Source: Zelopaecilomyces penicillatus
Lineage: Eukaryota > Ascomycota > Sordariomycetes > Hypocreales > Pseudodiploosporaceae
Assembly: GCA_005765155.1 (NCBI GenBank)
Contig: VCCP01000003.1
Location: forward strand, 4,712,001-4,776,000
Reading direction: 5' to 3'
Length of the DNA stretch: 64,000 nt
Of this stretch, positions 32,333 through 40,203 are shown piece after piece (positions within the stretch are counted from its first letter, which is position 1; the number at the start of each line of letters is the position of its first letter). Made by a program: the position numbers and the translations under genes. Under the pieces are notes generated by a model, which searched no databases, had not been told where the DNA came from, and was given only the letters and a program-made list of their open reading frames with translations.

Positions 32333-33528
32333 AGCGAAGAGAGTATCGTAGTGTGAATGCGAGCGGATAAGGTGAATACGGTAACGATTGGCGGTTGCAC
32401 AATTAAAAAGAGCGACTGTAGTTGGCGATGGGCGAACAAAGAGCGAGTGTGCGTACGGGTGAGATGAAGGGAAAACCGGTGCGCGAAAGGCTCCTTTATC
32501 TACTCCGTACAGGGTCAGTGTCGCGTGTTCGAGATTAACCCACCCGACCTTGTAGCGCAGCTAACTTAGTACAGGATAGTGGCCTCCTTCAAGCTCCTTC
32601 AACTCGGCTTGGGGGTGGTGGTGGGAGCGCCGACAGCCGCTGGAGCCCCTCGGCAGAACCTCGTATTGCTGACTTCGGGATTTCGCCTTGGCTATCCCGT
32701 TGGACTCAGACTGACTCAATCAATCTACAGGTACGTGTAAATAATCGAAATTGAAGTTAGCCCCCATTCTAGGTAACTAAATTAAGAAGGCCAGGGGTAA
32801 CCTCCATCACCATATAGCCTGTGATAGCCTATCAACCCACCTGGTTAATTACCGAGTGCGAGTATAGCACTTTAACCTCACAGGTCGGCATCAGAAACCG
32901 TTTTGCAATGCACACCTATGTTCTATAATTATTACACTTGCAATCTTGGCAAGGCTGTTTCCGACCTTGGACAATATGATGCTTTGCGCAGCACTAGTCT
33001 GCAATAGGAGTCTCCGCGAAACTTGCCGACTAACCGCGGATCTCCGAGGATTCATTGATGAACTTCTCCACCCGATCTTGGACTTTGTGGCGTGAGAAGC
33101 ATGATGACAAGCGATGGCTGTGTCCAAGCCATCAAATCTGCATCCTGTTCCTGAACCCAGAAGGGGCTCGTGCACTTGAAAAGTCTTGGTCTTTGCCCTA
33201 AGTTCTTCCTCGAGTTTCCGGTTATGATTGCCAAGCAAAACTGGTGGACCTGGCCACCGACCACCGGGCCTTCTAACCGCCATGCCAAGACGTTGCAAAA
33301 TCTTTGGGCGGTTCTGTTCCTATCTAGACAATTCGAGTTCTCTTCAGGTTGGCTGCTGTTGGAATGCACGATGGTGTAACATCAATTGGTGGTCACAGTT
33401 CAAATAGTAGGCGAATGTATTGGCCGTGTTGCAATTGGCTTTCTGGAATCTTATAAGCACACGCTATATATATATATCTTATGTTATCCTAGGTGGAGCC
33501 AACAAATTTCCAACCAAACATGCCGAGT
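32333..33528. other. Intergenic region
   Basis: It holds the promoter of the leftward surface-protein gene and the 3' flank of the first cysteine-peptide gene. No other gene was seen. Confidence 0.45.
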
Positions 33529-33818
33529 TCATTCCGCAAATGGTGGTGTCACAAGTGGATTTTCAGCGCACTATCATGACATCAGTTGATCAGCAAATCA
33601 GACACTACAGACTATACGACAGGGTTTACACCAGATGCGTAGACACTTACTGCTCTGTTCCAATTGGCATCTTCATTACACAGCAGAAAAACGCAACAAT
33701 CTTTGTCATAACGACATTTGTCTCCGACTGCTGCGCAACCACGCGCAACCAGGTCATGACGTGGGCTAGCAAATGCCAGGCTAGCCAGAGCAGTCAATAT
33801 AATTGCTGTGGCCTTCAT
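33529..33818 (-). CDS. Secreted six-cysteine knot-like peptide 1, 69 aa
   Basis: Exons (minus): 33651-33818 and 33529-33570. The 80-nt phase-0 intron (GTAAGT...TAG with CTGAT) ends exactly before the last Cys codon. The N-terminus (MKATAIILTALASLAFAS) is a signal peptide. The mature part has six Cys spaced C-x6-C-x5-CC-x4-C-x9-C, the pattern of inhibitor-cystine-knot (knottin) peptides. Without splicing the sixth Cys is lost, which supports the intron. The C-terminal tail of 13 residues after Cys6 is the longest of the five copies. Fungal peptides of this kind include effectors and defence-type peptides, and no specific target can be read here. This is the most downstream member of the five-gene same-strand array. 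Confidence 0.7.
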
Positions 33819-34225
33819 GTCTGCAAAGGAGAAGAAATATATCGTATCAAGAGGGTTTTTAATAAATACAGCAGGAAATGTGATGTTTTTTGTAGATGAA
33901 TGGAGAGAGAGTACAACAAGTGAATGCGAATCCAGTTCCTGGTCTTTATATCTTCATGGTTACTGTACTGAGCTCACAGTATTGAGGCAAGGTCGAGCGC
34001 CATTGCATGACATTGCAGAAAAGCCAAGTAGGGGGATTCAGTGCTGGTCTCAATCTGTATAGGAATGTGCATCAATTCTTATCTCGTTACAACGTCAATG
34101 TTGAAGCCCCATCAATCCCTTCCTCCTGTGATGTCCATCAACAATAAAAAGCAGATACGAAGTTGATACGGCACTCAAGAAACTGCAGGCGCAAGACCTC
34201 AAGGTCAGGGATTGAAGCATTATAT
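33819..34225. other. Spacer with promoter of knot-like peptide gene 1
   Basis: It contains the promoter and leader of copy 1 and the 3' flank of copy 2. No gene was seen. Confidence 0.5.
33944..33951 (-). promoter_or_regulatory. TATA element of knot-like peptide gene 1
   Basis: ATATAAAG on the minus strand lies about 130 bp upstream of the start, the same spacing as in copies 2 and 5. The CAG-rich block found beside it in the other copies is largely missing. Confidence 0.5.
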
Positions 34226-34485
34226 TTAAGAGCACTTTGTAAATAACAACAAGACTATTAGTAAACTAAACACCGTATGTAAATAATTACATGGTGTGGC
34301 TAGTCACTCACTATTGGAGGAGTTAACACAGTAGGGCTGGTGCAAGTCCGGCCCTCGCAACACGGAACCCAGATGAAGCATAAAACACCAGGCGGGGTAC
34401 AATCAAATGCGGGTGTCAAGCGATGAAGCGGACTAGCGAGTGAGAGCCCAGTTATAGCCGTCAATAAAATAATCATAGGCTTCAT
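34226..34485 (-). CDS. Secreted six-cysteine knot-like peptide 2, 60 aa
   Basis: Exons (minus): 34312-34485 and 34226-34234. The 77-nt phase-0 intron is GTGAGT...AAG. The second exon encodes only Cys, Ser and stop. The start at 34485 was chosen by alignment with the other copies (ATGAAG) and its better context. An ATG two codons upstream at 34491 is possible. Signal peptide MKPMIILLTAITGLSLAS. Cys spacing is C-x6-C-x5-CC-x4-C-x10-C. Compared with copy 1 the loops are proline- and hydrophobic-rich (FIWVP between Cys2 and Cys3). Role unknown, presumably secreted. The 9-nt terminal exon would be missed by most gene finders. Confidence 0.66.
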
Positions 34486-34869
34486 GTTCATACAACTATA
34501 TAAAATAAAAGAGGAGTGGAAATGCACTTGGGAGAATAATTGTAAATGATTAGAGGGGGGGTGTGTTGGAAAACACAAGTCAAGAACCTTTCCGGTGTGG
34601 TGCTACTGCTCTTTATATCTTCAACTCTCATACATGCCTATGTAACATTTAATCCCTTGCATGATTTGATTTGATAGAGCAGGCCAGTAGGGAAATAGCT
34701 CTATCGGTCTCAGCCCCCCCACCTCCCGTGGCTACGAAGAATGTAACAATATATAATTGTATAGCCTGTGCAGCACAGTATCCGAAGCCAACTGTTCATA
34801 CCGAAAGCCGAGGTCTACTTCTAAGAGGCTGCCATTTTTCCTTTTGGTACTATTTAGTGATGGAGAGCA
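34486..34869. other. Spacer with promoter of knot-like peptide gene 2
   Basis: It contains the homologous promoter block listed separately and the 3' flank of copy 3. No gene was seen. Confidence 0.5.
34599..34620 (-). promoter_or_regulatory. Shared promoter block of knot-like peptide gene 2
   Basis: On the minus strand, AGATATAAAGAGCAGTAGCA and adjoining bases combine a TATA box with a CAG-rich element. The block lies about 115-135 bp upstream of the start and closely matches the blocks of copies 3 and 5. Confidence 0.6.
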
Positions 34870-35131
34870 TCACTCATCTAGGAGGCACTTATCATGACAG
34901 GAGAGTATCAGCAATCTAACAAACACCCCACACCGTTAAAGTTATTAGTGTATAGATACTTACTGTTGCTCCGAGTGTATCGGTATAAAAGCAAATTAGA
35001 CCCTGGCAACATACTGTGGTGAAGTAGCAGCTCTGTCCCTTGGTTGCGCAGGATCGTTCAGACAGATCCTGGGCTGGATGGGAGACGGCCAGCCCGGCAA
35101 GAGTAATCAATATAATGAAAGGGGCCTTCAT
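34870..35131 (-). CDS. Secreted six-cysteine knot-like peptide 3, 61 aa
   Basis: Exons (minus): 34964-35131 and 34870-34887. The 76-nt phase-0 intron (GTAAGT...AAG with CTGAT) ends immediately before Cys6. Signal peptide MKAPFIILITLAGLAVS, then a short acidic pro-like stretch (QDLSERS) also seen in copy 1 (HDLVARG). Cys spacing is C-x6-C-x5-CC-x4-C-x9-C, identical to copy 1. The tail after Cys6 is four residues. Copies 1 and 3 are the closest pair in layout. Probably a secreted disulfide-rich peptide; target unknown. Confidence 0.7.
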
Positions 35132-35226
35132 GTTTGCGAAATGGCGTGAGCAAAGAATGATTGAATGTTGTTTTGTACGCGCTCTAAAGGGAGAGTGGTT
35201 GGAAATTGTCCCTGTCCTCCCGGCGA

Positions 35227-35249
35227 GGTGCTGCTGCTCTTTAAATTCT
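35227..35249 (-). promoter_or_regulatory. Shared promoter block of knot-like peptide gene 3
   Basis: On the minus strand a TTTAAAGAGCAGCAGCAC-type block lies about 100-120 bp upstream of the start. The TATA core is altered to TTTAAA, but the CAG-rich element is intact. Confidence 0.58.
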
Positions 35250-35510
35250 CTTGGGCCAGTTGTAAAATACCTAGGCTTCATGGAGTAATAGGATATCCAA
35301 CCCCTCAAATGACATTCTGGAATGGTAAAAGTGGCGAAAGGTATGTGTGCTAGTTTCAATCCAATGTGATGATGGTAGTTTGCAAATACCTGTTAGCTTA
35401 ATTGCTTATCTACGAGAAGCGCAGTAGGAATGGAAGATTATGAGGATGAAATGGGAAGCAGATCTGCTTATAAGAGTAATTAAAAAAAAAAAAAAAGGCA
35501 AAAGACCTCA

Positions 35511-35533
35511 TGGCGAGCTGCTGCTGCTAGTGA
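35511..35533 (-). promoter_or_regulatory. Orphan copy of the peptide-array promoter block
   Basis: On the minus strand TAGCAGCAGCAGCTCGCC matches the CAG-rich part and the flanking CTCGCC of the copy 3 and copy 5 promoters, but no TATA follows and no peptide gene lies downstream. It is probably a relic of a lost sixth member or an incomplete duplication. Confidence 0.4.
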
Positions 35534-35868
35534 CACGCACTGTACGTAATCTTAAGAAGGTTTTTAAACAGGTAATGTTTTACAACATGAGATAATACTC
35601 ATCTCCTCGGAAGACTTTGTCGAGTTGTGAGGCAAGGTGACTTGGTTGGGAGAATCTGGATTCCCATTAGTATTGTCAGGCTATGATGGACTTGCAGACT
35701 TTGACAAGACTTGAGGTAGAATTTCAGCAAGTCTAAACTGGATACTCAGTTTTTAGCCAAAAAGATGTATATTCTCGCTTCTTTCGCCTCTCCATAATAT
35801 CAAGACAATAACGGCAAAGCATGTCAATGTGAGCAAAAGAGCTATATAGCTGTCTTGGCGATTGCTTC

Positions 35869-36168
35869 TCATCTTTTACGTTCACACTTTCTGATCCTAA
35901 TAAGATGGTGTTTTCGGGGGGGTACAGCTGATGCTTATATATTCTCAAGCTCTTTACAATATCCCTTTTAAATAAACACACTCACTAAATATCCCAAGTA
36001 AAGGCCTGCATAGGAACACATCAAAGTACCACAGCATGGTAAATTAGTGCAGCGATGTCCCGGTTTTATACAAGCAGGTGCAGGAATGTCTTGGCCTGGC
36101 ACATCTTCGACTGGCATAGCGAGAGCCAGGTCAGCAGTGGCAATCACAAGAATAGCCACGGCTTTCAT
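35869..36168 (-). CDS. Secreted six-cysteine knot-like peptide 4, 66 aa
   Basis: Exons (minus): 35986-36168 and 35869-35886. The 99-nt phase-0 intron is GTGAGT...AAG. The acceptor is less certain than in the other copies because no clear branch site precedes it, but it again places Cys6 as the first codon of exon 2, followed by a basic tail (ERKR). Signal peptide MKAVAILVIATADLALA. A longer acidic spacer (EDVPGQDIPAPA) precedes Cys1. Cys spacing is C-x6-C-x4-CC-x4-C-x10-C, one residue shorter in loop 2. Divergent in sequence from copies 1-3 but clearly of the same family. A 25-G homopolymer lies about 35 bp upstream of the start. Confidence 0.62.
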
Positions 36169-36201
36169 GTTTGGCGAGTTTGATGATCCCCCTTATTAAG
36201 C

Positions 36202-36226
36202 GGGGGGGGGGGGGGGGGGGGGGGGG
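36202..36226 (+). repeat. Poly-G tract of 25 in the leader of peptide gene 4
   Basis: Twenty-five consecutive G on the plus strand lie 34-58 bp upstream of the start of copy 4, so the transcript would carry a C25 run in its leader. Such tracts are slippage-prone. Confidence 0.8.
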
Positions 36227-36313
36227 TTGGTTAAAGTAAAATGTTCTTTTGCAAATGTGAGAGGTTCAAACAAGAAAGCGTGGTCAAGGTCCTTTTGACG
36301 CGGTGTTGTTTCC

Positions 36314-36320
36314 CTTTATG
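36314..36320 (-). promoter_or_regulatory. TATA-like element of knot-like peptide gene 4
   Basis: CATAAAG on the minus strand lies about 150 bp upstream of the start, in sequence that partly matches the promoter blocks of the other copies (GTCC...GCGGTG). It is a weaker TATA. Confidence 0.4.
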
Positions 36321-36705
36321 TGCTCATGGTTACCCTCTGAAGTATGACGCATGGAATGAGACGATGTCTCAACTCCTCACATGATGTGGCGGAAGTAATG
36401 CATGGTCTTGGACCAGGCAAAAAAACAACATACCCATACTGTGTAGTAGGTAGAGTGTTCATTTTGTACTCAGTACTTGTGTATGCTACATAATGTACCT
36501 ACCACCAGGTCTTTATTTCCTTCCTCCCTCCTCTGCGATCACAATTGACCTCGAATCCCATCCATCCCCTGCAGCGGTTTCTCAACATGGCTGCTACCGG
36601 CCTTTATAAGTCTGCAGGATGCTCCTTGAGGAGGATAGAGTGTAGTTTGTAGTAATGGAACACTCTGCTGTGTTTCTTGTCCGGCATATTTGGCGACGGT
36701 GAGCA

Positions 36706-36969
36706 CTATGCCGATTGATCTAAGATACACTTGTAATAAACAGAAGCATCAGAAAGATGTAATTCAGACAGATGCTACATCATTGGGATTTATAATGACG
36801 GATACCAGACGCTTACATAGCTGAAAACCCTGCTGGCGTAACAAACCAGACCAGCGCAACAGTTTTGGGTGGGCTTACTACAGTCCATTGCTCTGCCTTG
36901 GCAGGTAGATTCTGTAGCAGCGAGTGCCAGTCCAGCAAGAGCACTTAAGACAATAGTTATGGCCTTCAT
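36706..36969 (-). CDS. Secreted six-cysteine knot-like peptide 5, 58 aa
   Basis: Exons (minus): 36817-36969 and 36706-36729. The 87-nt phase-0 intron (GTAAGC...AAG with CTGAT) ends before the Cys6 codon. Signal peptide MKAITIVLSALAGLALA, the most canonical of the five. No pro-like spacer: Cys1 comes six residues after the likely cleavage site. Cys spacing is C-x6-C-x6-CC-x4-C-x8-C. This is the most upstream member of the array and carries the best-preserved promoter block. Function unknown. Confidence 0.7.
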
Positions 36970-37083
36970 GTCTGCGAAATTCGTGTATCAAGAGGGGTAG
37001 CAATACGGGCGGGTGCCCAAGTAAATTGCATGAAGAACCACAGAGAGTTATTGATGGAGAAGAGTCCCTGCCTTGCCAGCGAG

Positions 37084-37104
37084 GCGCTGCTGCTCTTTAT
37101 ATCT
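37084..37104 (-). promoter_or_regulatory. Shared promoter block of knot-like peptide gene 5
   Basis: On the minus strand AGATATAAAGAGCAGCAGCG, a perfect TATA box joined to a CAG-rich element, lies about 115-135 bp upstream of the start. It is the best copy of the block shared with genes 2 and 3. Confidence 0.62.
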
Positions 37105-37921
37105 GCTCTTGGTCACTTCTTCTGAACCCTTATGGCAAAAACAGGCTTCCTTGTCTTATTGGAGCAATATTACCCAACTCCTTACACAATTCTGCAGAGT
37201 TGTCACGCAAGGAGAAAGAACATATGCTGAATGTTTGGTCTCAGTTTAGGTACGTAGGCAGGTTTGCAAACAAACTACCTACCCGGTACCTTTCTGTGGG
37301 TACTGGTTTGCCAAGACCAGCATTCGCTTGGCGTCGCACGGAACTCCGCGGGGCGAGAGCCGAACATGATGATACTGCAGTACGTATGCTCAACTCAGAG
37401 CTCAGAGCTCTGTAGTTGTATAGATAAGCCCGTGATTACAGACATTCAAACCATTTTGCACTGCTGCCAGACTTGGATGCTGTCATAATGGTGATTACCT
37501 AGACTTCAAAGGAGCGACAGTTCTATCATTGGATGGACAGTGCGTATTTACAGCCTCACGTCTCTTCCCATCTCGGCGGTTGTCTTGGCAGTGCCGCTTT
37601 TTGACCAATCCGGCACCATTAATACCGCCTGCGGCAATTCTTTTTCGTCTTGGCATCCCGAATCCGTCAGGTGCCGAGTCCACACATGCCCAGGCCGTCA
37701 GGGCGGCGACGCAACACTAGTCCTGTTTAGTGCGACGCCAATGCTCGGCATGAACATGGGAGCTTCTTGGCTCGCGGCGTTTTGGTAATTAATGCTTCCA
37801 GAATCTCCAATCCTAAATTCCCTCGGCTTCCTGGCCCCCCTCTCCTCTCCTCTCTCTTTCTCTCCCCCATCCGTCCTGATGAGTCTCCTCGCTCGTCCTC
37901 GCACGGGCAACTGGCCACCAC

Positions 37922-37924
<3 letters not shown>

Positions 37925-37952
<28 letters not shown>
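37925..37952 (+). repeat. CAT trinucleotide repeat in a 5' leader
   Basis: About nine CAT units lie roughly 70 bp upstream of the surface-protein start at 38019. Confidence 0.8.
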
Positions 37953-38018
37953 TCTCGCCTGAGAGTCTCCCACGACTTCGACTTCTCTGTCCGCTCGCCA
38001 ACAGCCAGCTCTCACACG

Positions 38019-38850
38019 ATGGCATCCTTCGGCTTCAGGATACCACGGCTTTTGTTGGCTGTGCTTGCAATTGCTGTCACGCTGGCGACCGCCGCCAATG
38101 ACGATGGACCTTCCGTAACGCCGACGCCGACAACGGCTCCCATCTTTCTTCCTTACTATAGCGAGGAGGCCTGGTCATTTGTGCGGGGCAGCATCATCAC
38201 CAGTGTAAGCCAACGAACAAACCATGGAATATTGCGCCGATTGTTTGTCCAATCTAGCTAACTTGACCTCACCAGGATGTCCCGGCCAGCAGGACGACGT
38301 ACACCATCTTTTGCCCAACGCAGACGCCACGCGTTTGCGACTTGTCGCTGGAGTTCCCCTTCATCATCGTCGAAGGGCCAGACATTGTCGAGTTCCATGG
38401 GACTCTGACTTCAACCTTGTATGCTCATTCCCAATGTATCCTATCTGGGACGGAGAGAACAAAAATAGCTACTAACGAAGTTGCGCATCACACAGTATTG
38501 CCAATGTTGAATGCGATCTAGCCGGTACCACAGCAGCGACATGTTCAGGTTACTCGAGTTACAGTTCTGGATACACAAACGGACACCACACAGGCTCAAC
38601 CGAGGTTTCATGGACCTCCACCTTTACCGGTACCGATCTTCAATGGGGAACCCTTACCCTGACAGACCAACCAATGGCAACCGGCGACGATCTCGACGAT
38701 ACGGCAGGTGGGGTAACACCAACGTATCCCTCAGGACTTCTCTATGTTCCTGAGCCAACCTCTAGCTCTGGTGTTTCGAATTGGCGAACCGAGAAGCGCT
38801 GGGCCTTTACCGGGATTGCAGCAAGCATCCTTGGAGCGATCATGTTATGA
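38019..38850 (+). CDS. GPI-anchored-type secreted protein, 227 aa
   Basis: Exons 38019-38204, 38276-38418 and 38496-38850. The introns are 71 nt (GTAAGC...CAG) and 77 nt (GTATGC...CAG with TACTAAC). A signal peptide (LLLAVLAIAVTLATA) is followed by TTYTIFCPTQTPRVCD, a YTI-x-CP motif frequent in fungal extracellular GPI proteins. Then come VECDLAGTTAATCSGYSSYS and a Thr-rich region with TSTFTGTDL. The hydrophobic end WAFTGIAASILGAIML after NWRTEKR resembles a GPI signal. Four Cys may form two disulfides. It is probably a wall or outer-leaflet protein of unknown role. Confidence 0.75.
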
Positions 38851-39257
38851 TAAAACGACAGAGAAAGCGGCATATTTACGAACAATAGAGACGACACAGC
38901 ATAATATCCCCTCCAATCTGTGTCTTCTTATTTACTTTGAATTGGCTTTCGGTAGCGTTTAGTTACACTGCAGTGTGTTATACCCGGACTTGAAATAGGC
39001 GACTTATGCATTGGGATGGGGCGTTTTACTTTTACAACATTGGTAGAGTTTGTGGTGACACGCAACATTATATATGGGATGATTTGCATTGGCGCGCTAG
39101 ACACAACTGCCACAAATACGAACAAGTATACGTGTTTCTGAAACAGCACCCCAGGATGAATATTGAGGATATCGAAGGAAGAGACTATATTCGATGTCTT
39201 GCTACATTCGTTACATCATGAAACCCCAGCACTTGAGACGATTCACAGTACATCTAT
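38851..39257. other. Convergent intergenic region
   Basis: These are 3' flanks of the surface-protein and methyltransferase genes. A leftward signal-peptide-like frame near 39149 starts with CTG and was not accepted. Confidence 0.45.
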
Positions 39258-40085
39258 CTAATTTGGCTTCTTCCCAACGACAAACTCGACGGTGCCCAGG
39301 AGCTTCGTGCCCACATACTTCTCCTTCAGCACCTGTCTAAACATGGCCTTAAGCGCAGCCTGATCTCCATGATACGACTTGGGCAGTTCTGAGAAAATCG
39401 GATGCTTCGAATTAAAGAAGAAATCAAAAAACACCTCGGGAGACTCAACGGGGAACCAAATCTCCGTCTTGTGCTTAACCAGATCTACAAATCCAGCACG
39501 CGCCATTCCGTCAGCCAGGTTCTCGACCGTACGCCATGAAAACCCATCGTTGGGCTCCTGTCGAACATAATCCGGATCCAGGCGTCGGCATGCTTCAAAA
39601 AAGGGCTCGGGGATATCAAGGCGCGAGCATATGGATATGCAGGCGTGCCCACCGGGTACAAGGGCTCGCAAGATTTCCGAGCAAAAGTCGTTGTTTGCTG
39701 CGACGAACTGCACGACTAGCGAGCTAAACGCATGAGTGAATTGTGCGTCTGACACTACGTCTTTGAGATTGGCGCCGTCGCCTCTTTTAACCACGACGTT
39801 GTGCATGTTTTGCGACTGGAGGAAATCCACCATGCCTTGGGAGTAGTCAACAGCCAAGATGGGCACAGTGACATTGCGCTCTCGGATGACGCGCTCAATG
39901 CCGCCTGTGCCTGAGCCGACGTCGAGGATCTTGGAGTCGCTGGTCATGGGGTACACTGATGCGGTCTCCTTGACCATGGCTCCGCATGAGACGCGGATGG
40001 GATTGGCCATGTACATGTCGTAGTAAGAGACGTGTGTGGTCCAATCGACGTCTATTGCGAGTCTTCGCTGTGCCACTTCTGCCAT
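39258..40085 (-). CDS. Class I SAM-dependent methyltransferase, 275 aa
   Basis: Single exon. The start at 40085 (ATGGCAGAAGTGGC) was chosen because the 46 codons upstream in frame include a translated GT repeat. Motif I is ILDVGSGTGG at 53-62. The acidic end of strand 2 is ILAVDYS, followed by a GDGANL-type motif. A strand-4 region (FTHAFSSLVVQFV) and VPGGHACIS match methyltransferase post-I to III motifs. The C-terminal part (SPEVFFDFFFNSKHP) forms the lid of many small-molecule methyltransferases. The substrate is unknown. No biosynthetic cluster genes are visible nearby. Confidence 0.8.
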   Translation of the reverse strand: MAEVAQRRLAIDVDWTTHVSYYDMYMANPIRVSCGAMVKETASVYPMTSDSKILDVGSGTGGIERVIRERNVTVPILAVDYSQGMVDFLQSQNMHNVVVKRGDGANLKDVVSDAQFTHAFSSLVVQFVAANNDFCSEILRALVPGGHACISICSRLDIPEPFFEACRRLDPDYVRQEPNDGFSWRTVENLADGMARAGFVDLVKHKTEIWFPVESPEVFFDFFFNSKHPIFSELPKSYHGDQAALKAMFRQVLKEKYVGTKLLGTVEFVVGKKPN

Positions 40086-40171
40086 TGTGACTGGCTGGTA
40101 GATATAGGTAGGCAGGTATAGGTCGTTGGCTGAGGTACAAGGCAGTTGGTAGTAATCATAAAAGACTTTTG

Positions 40172-40203
<32 letters not shown>

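Larger units (their letters stand above)
35132..35868. other. Spacer with promoter of gene 3 and an orphan promoter-like block
   Basis: The spacer is longer than the others. It contains the promoter of copy 3, a poly-A run near 35482-35495 and an orphan CAG-rich block at 35511. I could not find a peptide frame next to the orphan block. Confidence 0.5.
36169..36705. other. Spacer with promoter of knot-like peptide gene 4
   Basis: It contains the G tract and a TATA-like element for copy 4, and the 3' flank of copy 5. A 63-codon frame at 36539-36730 is judged spurious. Confidence 0.5.
36970..38018. other. Divergent promoter region
   Basis: It contains the promoter of peptide gene 5 on the left and a CT-rich leader with a CAT repeat for the rightward surface-protein gene. 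Open frames in the middle lack homology. Confidence 0.5.

Noticed and set aside
33386..33899. Plus-strand 67- and 159-codon frames across peptide gene 1
   Set aside because: They overlap a spliced minus-strand gene with signal peptide and cysteine pattern, and start with non-ATG codons.
36539..36730. 63-codon minus-strand frame beside peptide gene 5
   Set aside because: It begins one base off inside the second exon of gene 5 and has no cysteine pattern. It is a frame shadow.
38928..39149. 73-codon leftward frame with a signal-peptide-like start
   Set aside because: The first codon is CTG, no ATG with good context is near, and no TATA or leader precedes it.
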